Part shown: positions 6,404-14,007 of the stretch, piece after piece
Layout: each line of letters begins with the position of its first letter
Numbering within the stretch: the first letter of the stretch is position 1
Origin: a virus
Length of the DNA: 31,872 nucleotides
Direction: 5' to 3' (one strand)
IMG/VR virus record: IMGVR_UViG_3300020470_000116
Coordinates: 1 to 31,872 of that record
The notes under the pieces: model-generated
The model's database searches: none
The model's input: only the letters and a program-made list of their open reading frames with translations
Told to the model about the DNA's origin: nothing
Translations under genes and position numbers: made by a program

Positions 6404-6773
6404 CGGCCCTTCGATCAGGGCCGGGGGATTTACCCCTCAATACTCCGCACCTGTGGCATACTACAATCCGGCTCCCGCCAAGACGCCGGTCAATCCCTTT
6501 GATGTTGATCAAGATGGTGATGTGGACTTCAAGGATGTCAAAGCCGCAATCAAGCGCAGAGGTGTGAAAGAGTGTCAGGATTGTGGCAAGCCACTCAAGA
6601 AGAAATCGAAATATGGGACGGGATTATGCGTTGAATGCTATCGCAACCCACCTAAGCATAAACTGTGCAAGGCAACAGTCGCTTCCGGGAACAGATGTAA
6701 GCGACGTATCGCAACTGATTCCAAGAAGGGATACTGCGGTATTCATATGAAGAAACATGAAAAGACCCAATAA
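6339..6773 (+). CDS. EF-hand plus zinc-ribbon protein (start uncertain; possible frameshift product)
   Basis: The frame is open from the ATG at 6339, but the first about 20 residues lie inside the two-TM gene and look like an out-of-frame shadow. Real coding probably begins near 6399, through a +1 frameshift from the upstream gene or initiation at a later codon such as GTG 6453. Numbered from 6339, residues 55-66 form a full 12-residue EF-hand loop, with D55, D57, D59, G60, V62, D63 and D66 in the right places. Then come a C79-x2-C82 / C97-x2-C100 zinc ribbon and a C110...C120...C133...H136 module resembling the small DUF5763-like CKAxxxxGxxCKR motif. The protein is therefore likely to bind calcium and zinc. 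No transmembrane segment unless fused to the upstream gene. Confidence 0.65.
   Translation: MHWSDSSWCSYWRADNTPPFGSGPSIRAGGFTPQYSAPVAYYNPAPAKTPVNPFDVDQDGDVDFKDVKAAIKRRGVKECQDCGKPLKKKSKYGTGLCVECYRNPPKHKLCKATVASGNRCKRRIATDSKKGYCGIHMKKHEKTQ
6404..6423 (+). promoter_or_regulatory. Hairpin immediately after stop; possible frameshift stimulator
   Basis: CGGCCC (6404-6409) and GGGCCG (6418-6423) form a perfect 6-bp, all-G/C stem with an 8-base loop, starting on the base after the TAG stop of the two-TM gene. There is no T-run after it, so it is not a typical terminator. The preceding codons are TCC TTT CGG TAG; a +1 slip at TTT-C would enter the frame of the downstream EF-hand/zinc protein. The stem is seen; a recoding role is hypothesis. 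Confidence 0.4.
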
Positions 6774-6797
6774 CCATGGTATGACGTTGCCCATATC

Positions 6798-7508
6798 ATG
6801 GCCGGTCGGCGGACACGCAAGAATTGTCCATTCTGTAATCATCCAGATAGGGATTCTTTGGAACAACAAATCCGAACAGGTATCCTCAAACCCGAAGATC
6901 TCGATAGGTCAGAAGGATGGGCTTCTGGTTCAGCCCATAGACATATGAGGCGACACGCAGGTGATTACCATAACAATAGCAATTCGGACTGTCCCATATG
7001 CACTCATCCCGAAAGAGCCGAGATTGAATCTTCAATCTTAGAAGGAAGGGCAGGGATAGAAGAGTTTGCATATGAATTGAATGTTGATGACTCGATCATC
7101 TCCCATCACATGGAGAGGCACATCAAACCACTCATCAAAGCAGCAGCCGAAGTGGAGATGATACCTACTGCGATTCAAAGCACTCGTGATTCCCTTGCTA
7201 AGATAGAAAAGAACATGAATCGACTGGATAGCATTTTCACACTTCACCTTGATGGTTTAGAGGCTCAATACATTGAAACTCCAGATTTAATCTCCCCAAA
7301 GGACATAGACCTAGCCGTTCGTCTTCATCGTGAAATCAGAGAGACTCTGAACGAATTGGCAAAGTGGATGGATAAGATGGAAGTAATAGACAAGAGTGAG
7401 TCAATCAATGTCATCACAGTCATTCAAGCGCACTTTGCAGAGAAGTCACCTGAAGAGTGGAGAGTCCTAAGAAACGCATTGGCAGAAGCGGGGGTGCTTG
7501 AAGAATGA
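6798..7508 (+). CDS. Tandem zinc-finger protein, candidate small terminase subunit
   Basis: A 236-residue protein with a duplicated module. Copy 1 is C10-PFC13-NHPDRDSLEQQI followed by HRHMRRH (47-53). Copy 2 is C65-PIC68-THPERAEIESSI followed by HHMERH (103-108). Each module is thus CPxCxHPxRxxxExxI plus a downstream His pair, which looks like a zinc-stabilised helix-turn-helix unit of a kind seen in phage DNA-binding proteins. The C-terminal half is helical (a probable coiled coil around 120-205). Its place at the head of the gene run leading to TerL, and its likely DNA binding, make it a candidate TerS, but that is inference. It overlaps the next gene by ATGA. Confidence 0.65.
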   Translation: MAGRRTRKNCPFCNHPDRDSLEQQIRTGILKPEDLDRSEGWASGSAHRHMRRHAGDYHNNSNSDCPICTHPERAEIESSILEGRAGIEEFAYELNVDDSIISHHMERHIKPLIKAAAEVEMIPTAIQSTRDSLAKIEKNMNRLDSIFTLHLDGLEAQYIETPDLISPKDIDLAVRLHREIRETLNELAKWMDKMEVIDKSESINVITVIQAHFAEKSPEEWRVLRNALAEAGVLEE

Positions 7509-7957
7509 AAACCATGCGTCAATTGATGCTCATGGATACTCCTTATGAGGAGGTCTTGCACGATGAATATCCAAAGACCGAGCAAGATTTGATTATGTTC
7601 CTCGATGGTTTGGATTTCGTCGTTGAGGAATGGCTCGACTCTTTGAGTCTTGAAACTTCAAATGACATGGAAAGAGAAGCATCGCAGGGAACTGCTTCTG
7701 ATGTGATGCTGTCCGTTATGTGGTGCAGATATGCGATAAAGGAATTATGGAAGGTTGCTGATGAAGATGAAGAGAAAAGTATCGGCTACATAGATGTCAT
7801 GAAATCAATTAAGGATCTCAAACAACAATTCATGAATTTGGCAAAGAGGTATTCCCGTGAGCCATATCTCGCCAATTGGTATCTTGATCTTCCATTGCGT
7901 GTTCAATCATCATTCAAGAATATCCACTTGAAAAAGATTGCAGAAAGGAGTGCTTAA
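7505..7957 (+). CDS. Hypothetical acidic helical protein
   Basis: A 150-residue protein that starts inside the stop of the previous gene (ATGA at 7505). It is acidic in the first two thirds and basic at the C-terminus (NIHLKKIAERSA). The sequence suggests an all-helical fold without low-complexity segments, Cys pairs or membrane segments. I do not recognise it. Size, acidity and position upstream of the long virion-like proteins and TerL make it an alternative candidate for a small terminase subunit or chaperone; no motif supports a choice. Confidence 0.65.
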   Translation: MKTMRQLMLMDTPYEEVLHDEYPKTEQDLIMFLDGLDFVVEEWLDSLSLETSNDMEREASQGTASDVMLSVMWCRYAIKELWKVADEDEEKSIGYIDVMKSIKDLKQQFMNLAKRYSREPYLANWYLDLPLRVQSSFKNIHLKKIAERSA

Positions 7958-7958
7958 G

Positions 7959-9347
7959 ATGTCTAAGATTGTATTATCTTCAGATATTATCAAGATAAGT
8001 GCTAATCCCCGTGACGTTGGGAACATATGGCGACCACGGACTCAAGAGTTCACAGGGGGATACAATGGTCGTGAGATGGGCAATTATGGCGATCTCGATG
8101 TAAATCCAAATGAAAATGCAGATGGACTCTCGCACCACACTCGTGGAACACCAGAGGACACCGAGAGCAGCGAGCAGAGAGATCCAGAGAAGAGGAGAGA
8201 GAAAGCACTCATAGAGTTGATTCCGGGATTAAGGCACATTGACATCAGGCCAGAGAAAATGGATGAGATGATGGAACGAAGCCCCATGCTAGAGCAAGAG
8301 AATGAGTTGCTTGAGTCTGGCCTCGGTGTTGATTTAGGAGCCAATGGCTTGTCTTTAGCCGCAGGGGCTAATGTCGGAACCGTCAGAAGCACTACTCCAA
8401 ACGTCACATATGGGCATCCATCAAGGGGAATGGTTAGAACGAGTTCTGAAGTCGTCCAACAGGACATAGAGAAGGCTCGGAGAAAATACAAGGGAAGGAA
8501 ATACGAGGAGGATGAAGAAAGTGAAGAAGAGGAAAAGAAATCCAAAGCCAAGAAAAAGCGAAAGAAAAAGCGATCGGGCAAAAAGGGACGAAAGAAAGTC
8601 GGAGGAAAACTCGATACCACCGGAGGAAGAGACATCAAGTCCAAGACAAAACGGCGAAAAGCAGCCGCACAACTACAACTTGACGCTCCTGCTAGACGAC
8701 AATCATTCGCACCCAACGTTAAATCAACTGCAATAAGACAACAGGGTGCAACGAGATCTGAGGGGATACCTCTTAGGCTCCGTGATCCTGTCGCATATCA
8801 ACGAAAGTTAGCAAACGAGAAGATGCGAAGGGCGGGAGGATCACTCCCTAGAGAACATACTCACCATCGTTCTTCGGGTGCAACGGGTATTGCCGAAACA
8901 GCAACTCGTGGAGGGTATATTGGCGGAACCAAGGGTTCGACAAAGATGCCTTCGACTTCTGGTTTGGGAACGAACATGAGGAGTGGTATGAAGCGAGACA
9001 GGGTTGAACGAGGATGGGTTGGCGACCCCCTTGGCTTGGGTGATCCAATACCCGATATGAAACTGGCTTCGGAAATCGTTGAGGTCGATGATATGCTCCT
9101 CAAAGCAAGCAAATTGAGCAGAACCGAGATTATTCACCTTAAGAAGAAAATCGAGAGACTCATGAGGAAATTGGAGAAACTCACCAAATCGTCCCCAATA
9201 CTGGATGAGCATTCAAAACGAGGTGGACAAGCAAGTGAAGACAGGGCATCGGCTCCGACAGGCCCGACCGAGGTGAATACCGAGAACACGGCAGCATACA
9301 GTTTCGATGATACATCTCTCGCTTTAGGCATGGTAGGCAAGAGGTGA
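7959..9347 (+). CDS. Large, charged low-complexity protein, probable virion protein
   Basis: A 462-residue protein. I use the ATG at 7959 (MSKIVLSSDIIKIS), preceded by GAAAGGAGTG, rather than the in-frame ATG at 7938 inside the previous gene. After an N-terminal SSDIIK segment the protein is largely disordered-looking. A highly charged tract lies around residues 165-240, with Glu-rich then Lys/Arg-rich blocks resembling nucleic-acid-binding tails. A Gly/Arg/Thr-rich middle follows, and a short helical coiled-coil-like segment (about 375-405, ending in LMRKLEKL). No enzyme motif is present. Internal virion or DNA-condensing roles are possible from composition only. Confidence 0.65.
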   Translation: MSKIVLSSDIIKISANPRDVGNIWRPRTQEFTGGYNGREMGNYGDLDVNPNENADGLSHHTRGTPEDTESSEQRDPEKRREKALIELIPGLRHIDIRPEKMDEMMERSPMLEQENELLESGLGVDLGANGLSLAAGANVGTVRSTTPNVTYGHPSRGMVRTSSEVVQQDIEKARRKYKGRKYEEDEESEEEEKKSKAKKKRKKKRSGKKGRKKVGGKLDTTGGRDIKSKTKRRKAAAQLQLDAPARRQSFAPNVKSTAIRQQGATRSEGIPLRLRDPVAYQRKLANEKMRRAGGSLPREHTHHRSSGATGIAETATRGGYIGGTKGSTKMPSTSGLGTNMRSGMKRDRVERGWVGDPLGLGDPIPDMKLASEIVEVDDMLLKASKLSRTEIIHLKKKIERLMRKLEKLTKSSPILDEHSKRGGQASEDRASAPTGPTEVNTENTAAYSFDDTSLALGMVGKR

Positions 9348-9353
9348 ATCAAA

Positions 9354-11258
9354 TTGCCATGGGTGTTCGATACTGATAGTTTCATCATCAAGTCAGAGGG
9401 AATATTCGATTTCGATCAATTCATCAACACCATAATGGGAACCGAGGACGTTTCCCTTGCGGGTTTGCAGAATGCCGTATATGGTATGGATCACAACTTC
9501 GATGACTTTGAGGGGAGGCAGATGAATGCCTATGAGGCAGATGCCATAGAGATGGCTATTCGTAGTGGGAAGATAGATGCAAACATAGGTCGGATAGTCC
9601 ATTCAGGCCCCGGAACACCGGGCTACGAGCAAGCAGTAAGTCAAGCCCTTGCAGTAGGAAGGCAATTAGTGAATGCAGCAGCAGAGAAGCAGATTGAGAT
9701 AAACAATCAAGCAGGTCATGGTTTCCAAGCACCACCACTTCCATTCAGACCGGATGGGAGGTTGAATGCCGAATACGTTAGTGGTGCGGGTGCGACTTCC
9801 ACCGTCAATATGCAAAAGACCGGGCCAATGGGAAAAAGACGAGGCATGGGTTCGTTCAATCCGTATAATGCCAATGGGGAACTTGTCACTAGCATCCTCT
9901 CCGGGCGAAACAATCAGCAAGAGGGTTGGGCAAGGTGGTATGAGGAGGGAGCCAAGGAATTGGGCCTAGTTGAAACTAGATACAACAGACAAGGACAACC
10001 CCGTGGTGATAAGAGATTCGTTATACCTGCTCATTATGTTCACAACGATGTCATCTCCATAAACGACAAAAATCTCCTAACGAGGATTAGCAATCACATA
10101 AAGGGACTCCAAGGACAAGGCATGGCTCACGACCAAATCAAAGCAGATCTCATTCAACAGCCATTCATGTTCAATGCATTGCACCATTCATATCACAACT
10201 TCGATAGCATACACAATCGTATCGAGAGGAAGCATCAGGAGAATCAAGAGATACGAGATGGTCTGATGCAACCTGCCGAAGACGACGATCTCGATGCTGC
10301 TGCCGGTCAGCCCGGTATCCCCGGATTGGATTCGATAGACAGAAGCATAATCCCGCCGGAGGCTCAGGGAGATGCATGGGCTAGATGGACGAATAACCAC
10401 AATTACGGTTCGCATAACAAAAGATCGGTCAAGCAGATGATGAGTGCCTTCGACATGGAAGAGGAGGAAGCCAAGGCAATCTTCGATAGAGCCAACATGA
10501 GTCCAGACCAAAGCGGACTCAAGGGGAGCAGAGAGTCCAGACTGTTCCAACTCCTCTATATGCATGAGATGGACAAGCATGGAGGGAACCTCCCACAGGA
10601 TCACCATTATACCGGGCCGAGGCCACCACTCGATGGTCGAGGAATACAACCCGGCGAACCTGCTCCACCACCAGTAGTGGCACAGCCCCCCGGCCCTGTT
10701 CCGCAACCGAACATACCGCCGAACGCACCAGTCAATCCACCTGCTCCACCACTACCATTAGGGCCTCAAGTGGTCGCTACGCCTCCTCCTATGGTTAATG
10801 CAGCACCGAAGCCACCGACTCAATACGATGTTGCACCAAGCCGCATGGGCGCGATGGCTCGCGGTATAACTAATCAAAATAGCAATATACCATTGTCCGA
10901 AAGCGATTCTGTTGGGCCAACGGTAGGTGAAAGATTGTCAAGGTTCGCAGAACTGTTAGGACGTGCATCCTCAAACGACATATTCCGACGCTCGGAAGAG
11001 TTCAAAACAGAGATAGAGGATTACATAGAAAGCGTTCAAGTCGAGTTGGCTCAGACTGTGATAGAGGATTACCAAGACATCAAGAAAATGGACATCAACA
11101 ATCCCCTTGACATAGCAATCCTCGGTAGTAGGATTCAGAGGCCAACTAATGATGTCATCACCATATTCCATACTCGTGGGGATTGGAGAAACATAGCAAA
11201 ATCATTTCACGTCGATCACAAAGACGTTCAATTGGTGAAGGTGGCTCTGAATGGATAG
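9354..11258 (+). CDS. Large hypothetical protein with Pro-rich linker, probable virion protein
   Basis: A 634-residue protein with a TTG start at 9354 (MPWVFDTDSFIIKSEG). The N-terminal half (about 15-400) contains mixed ordered segments with many Gln, Asn, Gly and His. Residues about 415-500 are a Pro/Ala-rich linker. The C-terminal 110 residues are a helical region (ERLSRFAELLGR..., VELAQTVIEDYQDIKKM) ending in a segment with FHTRGDWRNIAKSFHV that looks like a small helix-turn-helix. It overlaps the next gene by 8 bases. A promoter-like motif lies within it at 10886. The N-terminal TDSFIIKSEG is similar in character to the starts of other proteins here. Function unknown. Confidence 0.65.
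   Translation: MPWVFDTDSFIIKSEGIFDFDQFINTIMGTEDVSLAGLQNAVYGMDHNFDDFEGRQMNAYEADAIEMAIRSGKIDANIGRIVHSGPGTPGYEQAVSQALAVGRQLVNAAAEKQIEINNQAGHGFQAPPLPFRPDGRLNAEYVSGAGATSTVNMQKTGPMGKRRGMGSFNPYNANGELVTSILSGRNNQQEGWARWYEEGAKELGLVETRYNRQGQPRGDKRFVIPAHYVHNDVISINDKNLLTRISNHIKGLQGQGMAHDQIKADLIQQPFMFNALHHSYHNFDSIHNRIERKHQENQEIRDGLMQPAEDDDLDAAAGQPGIPGLDSIDRSIIPPEAQGDAWARWTNNHNYGSHNKRSVKQMMSAFDMEEEEAKAIFDRANMSPDQSGLKGSRESRLFQLLYMHEMDKHGGNLPQDHHYTGPRPPLDGRGIQPGEPAPPPVVAQPPGPVPQPNIPPNAPVNPPAPPLPLGPQVVATPPPMVNAAPKPPTQYDVAPSRMGAMARGITNQNSNIPLSESDSVGPTVGERLSRFAELLGRASSNDIFRRSEEFKTEIEDYIESVQVELAQTVIEDYQDIKKMDINNPLDIAILGSRIQRPTNDVITIFHTRGDWRNIAKSFHVDHKDVQLVKVALNG
10886..10898 (+). promoter_or_regulatory. Internal copy of TATAC-N-ATTGTCC motif
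   Basis: TATACCATTGTCC lies inside the coding sequence of the 634-residue protein (codons for Ile-Pro-Leu-Ser). It matches all 12 fixed positions of the motif found at 1511 and 24527. A start site near 10913 would give a leader of over 300 bases to the gene at 11251. It may be an internal promoter or a coincidence within coding sequence. Confidence 0.3.
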
Positions 11259-14007
11259 CATAGTCCTAGCAGCACGTTTGCATAGCATGGGTGGTGCGAG
11301 AGAGGACATCAGAAAGGCCATAGAGTCATGGAATCTTGAGAAGAAGGTTGTTGTCGATGAGCAAGGGAGAGCCGTGCATGATGATACAGGAGCGAAGGAA
11401 ATGTTCCCTCGCATGACTAATTGGATGCAAGGCGAAGGATTCCGAAGAGATGCGACAAACCCTCGACCTCGCAACCCCAATGAAATCCCTGACTTGCGTC
11501 AGGAGATAGAAGGAGATCCCAACAGAAAGGGTGCAGATGTCGAACAAAGCGGTGCGAAAGGGGGGCGGATAACAGACGCCGACCGTGCAAGGGTCGATCA
11601 GATAACAGGTGGGAACAACGCCCAAAGCAACGTCGATGCATCGTCAAAGGGCAGAGCCACAGGTATGGACAATAGGATTTCTAATCTTGAGAATAGGTTC
11701 AACCGCAGACAAGCAGGTGAACCACCAAGCATGGGCGATAGGATGAAGCAAGGCTTTGGCAATGTGAAAGAAGCCGTTGGCAACGTCGGTTCCCGCATAG
11801 GTGCAGCAGGTAGCAAGGCACTCACTAGCGCAGGGGAGGCAATCGGAAACGCCGCTACTGCCGCCAAGGATAAGATGGGTCAAGCGGGAGAGAAGATGGG
11901 TCAAGTCAGAGACAAGACCCTTGCTGCTACTGATGATGCTATGATGGGAGCCGCTAGGAGTCTTGGTCGTGGAGTAGGGACGGCACAGGCCAAGGGTTCC
12001 CAGATGATGGGTTCGGCTAAGGAAAAGGCAGGTCAAATGGGAGCCAAGGCTTCTGAGTTGGGCGGAGGTATGCTAGATGCTGCCAAGCGACTAGGACAAG
12101 GCGCATATGGTAAGATCCAGAATGCCGCATCGAAGGTTCCCGGCATGGCAAGTGCCGCCAAGCAGAAGGCGGGCGAGATAGGTGCTGGCGTCATGGGCGC
12201 AGCAGGTCAAGCCGGTCGTGGGGCCATGGACATGGCAGGTAAAGCCGGTCGTGGGGCTATGGACATGGCAGGTAAAGCCGGTCAAGCAGCCATGGGCGCA
12301 GGTCGTGGAGTCATGAATGCGGCCTCGCAATTACCCGGTCAGGCTCAAGCGGCATACCAAGGCGTAAAGCATGGTTCCCAAGGCGGTGCTAACAGAGGAG
12401 GGGCATACCTCCCCGGCATTGGTGGTCGAGTAGGCAACTTCGCTCATGGCCTCAAGCAAGGTGGACTTAGCGGACTCATGGAGCAAGGAGTCGTGGGAAC
12501 CACGAGAGCCGGTCAGCAAGACAGGTATGGCATAGGCAGACAAGAATCCAAGGACATGAGGAGACTACACGATTCCAATATGAGAGATGCTTCATATGCT
12601 CAAGCAAGAAACGATCTTACAGAAGGTCAGCAAGTGGCGTATGGGTGGGATCCAGAGTCACAGCCCGCACCAGCACCCGGCACACCAGCACCCGGCGCAG
12701 CAGCACCGGCAGCAGCAGGAGCAGCAGCACCCACTCCGGGTGATGCAGATGGCAACGGTGTTCCCGATGTCGAAGAGACTCAGACCACTTCAACAGATGG
12801 AGCAACAGGTGAGGTGACACAGACTACTGAGAGAAAGGTCACTCCGCAACCAATGGATCCCGCAGGTGGCAATACGACAGGAAGCCTCTTCGATCAAGCA
12901 CCCGCAGGTTATGGTGGGGGTGGTGATATGAATCAAGGACAGATACAAGGAGGAAGCCTCTTCGATCAAGCACCCGCAGGTTATGGCAACTCAAGTGGCA
13001 ACATGGGAAGTGGAGGCGGACAACAGCAGCAACAGCAAATGCGTGGTGGGAGCCAATCAGTAAATGTGAACGTCGCAGGTTCACCCCCCGGTGCGGGTGG
13101 TGAAGGTGCGGGTAATGCAGGGAACCCTGCGCTAGATGCATTAACAGCCAATGCCGCAGAACGAGCAGGAAGGACAGGTGGACTGGCTAGAAATATCCCT
13201 CTTGGGATAATGACAGGTGGTGCATCCATCGCCGCAGGTGGATTAGCGAACTATTTGACTAGAAGAGGTGGAAAACGTGATCTCCAAAACCTCGCTCCGC
13301 AATATCAAAAGGCCGTGTCAATTGTGGAAATCCGCCAAGACATAGAGAAGGGCCGATTCAGCGATGCGTTCAATGCTCTGAGAGGCAAAAACATGAGCGA
13401 TGAGGAGATGGAGTCGAACAGGGCGAGGAAGAGATTTGAAGCAATTCAACAGATTGAACGTGGCAAGGCTTTTCGTGCAGGACATAAACCATTGACTGAA
13501 CACCAGTATCTAGCAGAAGCAGACAGGATGGGTGCTATGCACGAGAGAGGTGGCAATAGAATTGCCCCGTTCTATGCACCTCATCCAGAGGCCCCTCCAG
13601 AAGAAGCCCCTCCAGAAGAAGCCCCTCCAGAACCTCCTCAACAATTGGCTCTCCCTGCGCCTCGGCAAGAGGCAGAGGAGGAAGACGATCAGCCAATACA
13701 AAGGGATGACATCGTTGAGAGGTCAGAGCCATGGACTATCGTGGAGAATCCCTTTGACAATCCATTCTATTCCACGGACGCTTTCAAGATAAGGAAGGAA
13801 CCAGCACCCGCTACTGAGGTCGAGCATTCGATTATTGAGGAATTCATAACCGAAGAGAATCACGTTGAGAAAGTGGATTTGTCCGGTTTTGAAACGGTTG
13901 AGGGCGATGACCTTTCGCTGTTGCCCGCATCCGTGTTTGCCAAGAGCAACCCCGTGGGTGATGACATGAGTCTGTTGCCATCGGGGTGGGGTAAAGATGT
14001 CCAATGA
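11251..14007 (+). CDS. 918-residue Gly/Ala-rich repeat protein, probable virion protein
   Basis: A short ordered N-terminus (about 1-60) is followed by a long Ala/Gly/Lys/Gln-rich region (about 150-430) built of loose 11-residue amphipathic repeats such as KAGRGAMDMAG, like apolipoprotein or LEA-type helices that can contact membranes. Then come a Pro/Ala-rich linker, a twice-repeated GSLFDQAPAGYG peptide, and a Gly-rich segment. A hydrophobic stretch lies at about 645-670, and then a helical domain (about 675-780), a PPEEA repeat and an acidic C-terminus with PWTIVENPF and SVFAKSNP. It overlaps TerL by 11 bases. No enzymatic motif. The composition suits an internal virion or membrane-interacting protein delivered with the genome; this is inferred. 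Confidence 0.6.
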   Translation: MDSIVLAARLHSMGGAREDIRKAIESWNLEKKVVVDEQGRAVHDDTGAKEMFPRMTNWMQGEGFRRDATNPRPRNPNEIPDLRQEIEGDPNRKGADVEQSGAKGGRITDADRARVDQITGGNNAQSNVDASSKGRATGMDNRISNLENRFNRRQAGEPPSMGDRMKQGFGNVKEAVGNVGSRIGAAGSKALTSAGEAIGNAATAAKDKMGQAGEKMGQVRDKTLAATDDAMMGAARSLGRGVGTAQAKGSQMMGSAKEKAGQMGAKASELGGGMLDAAKRLGQGAYGKIQNAASKVPGMASAAKQKAGEIGAGVMGAAGQAGRGAMDMAGKAGRGAMDMAGKAGQAAMGAGRGVMNAASQLPGQAQAAYQGVKHGSQGGANRGGAYLPGIGGRVGNFAHGLKQGGLSGLMEQGVVGTTRAGQQDRYGIGRQESKDMRRLHDSNMRDASYAQARNDLTEGQQVAYGWDPESQPAPAPGTPAPGAAAPAAAGAAAPTPGDADGNGVPDVEETQTTSTDGATGEVTQTTERKVTPQPMDPAGGNTTGSLFDQAPAGYGGGGDMNQGQIQGGSLFDQAPAGYGNSSGNMGSGGGQQQQQQMRGGSQSVNVNVAGSPPGAGGEGAGNAGNPALDALTANAAERAGRTGGLARNIPLGIMTGGASIAAGGLANYLTRRGGKRDLQNLAPQYQKAVSIVEIRQDIEKGRFSDAFNALRGKNMSDEEMESNRARKRFEAIQQIERGKAFRAGHKPLTEHQYLAEADRMGAMHERGGNRIAPFYAPHPEAPPEEAPPEEAPPEPPQQLALPAPRQEAEEEDDQPIQRDDIVERSEPWTIVENPFDNPFYSTDAFKIRKEPAPATEVEHSIIEEFITEENHVEKVDLSGFETVEGDDLSLLPASVFAKSNPVGDDMSLLPSGWGKDVQ
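12211..12276 (+). repeat. 33-bp tandem repeat (2 copies)
   Basis: Two adjacent in-frame copies (12211-12243 and 12244-12276) encode AGRGAMDMAGK; they differ at one base near the middle. A degenerate third unit follows (AGQAAMGAG). They show recent expansion of the amphipathic repeat region. Confidence 0.8.
12880..12986 (+). repeat. 35-bp direct repeat (2 copies)
   Basis: The same 35 bases, encoding GSLFDQAPAGYG, occur at 12880-12914 and 12952-12986, in the same reading frame and 72 bases apart. They are identical at the DNA level, which suggests recent duplication or strong constraint on the peptide. Confidence 0.85.
13591..13635 (+). repeat. 15-bp tandem repeat (3 units)
   Basis: GCCCCTCCAGAAGAA is repeated at 13591 and 13606, with a third unit diverging after its first 11 bases. 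It encodes an APPEE repeat, an acidic Pro-rich spacer before the acidic C-terminus. Confidence 0.8.

Noticed and set aside
6824-6830. ATTGTCC near the start of the zinc-finger gene
   Set aside because: It encodes the Cys-Pro motif of the first zinc finger and has no TATAC element six bases upstream. Similar isolated ATTGTCC hits at 1989, 15185 and about 16485 were set aside for the same reason.
8084-8716. Minus-strand open frame of 210 codons
   Set aside because: It mirrors the Lys/Glu-rich low-complexity coding of the 462-residue protein (Phe/Leu/Ser-rich in antisense). A shadow frame.
12587-12817. Gln/His-rich frame inside the 918-residue gene
   Set aside because: An off-frame reading of the Pro/Ala-rich repeat; low complexity and no start signal.
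12211-12986. Repeats considered as a possible CRISPR array
   Set aside because: The repeats are in-frame, adjacent or only two copies, and encode a low-complexity protein. No unit-spacer pattern.
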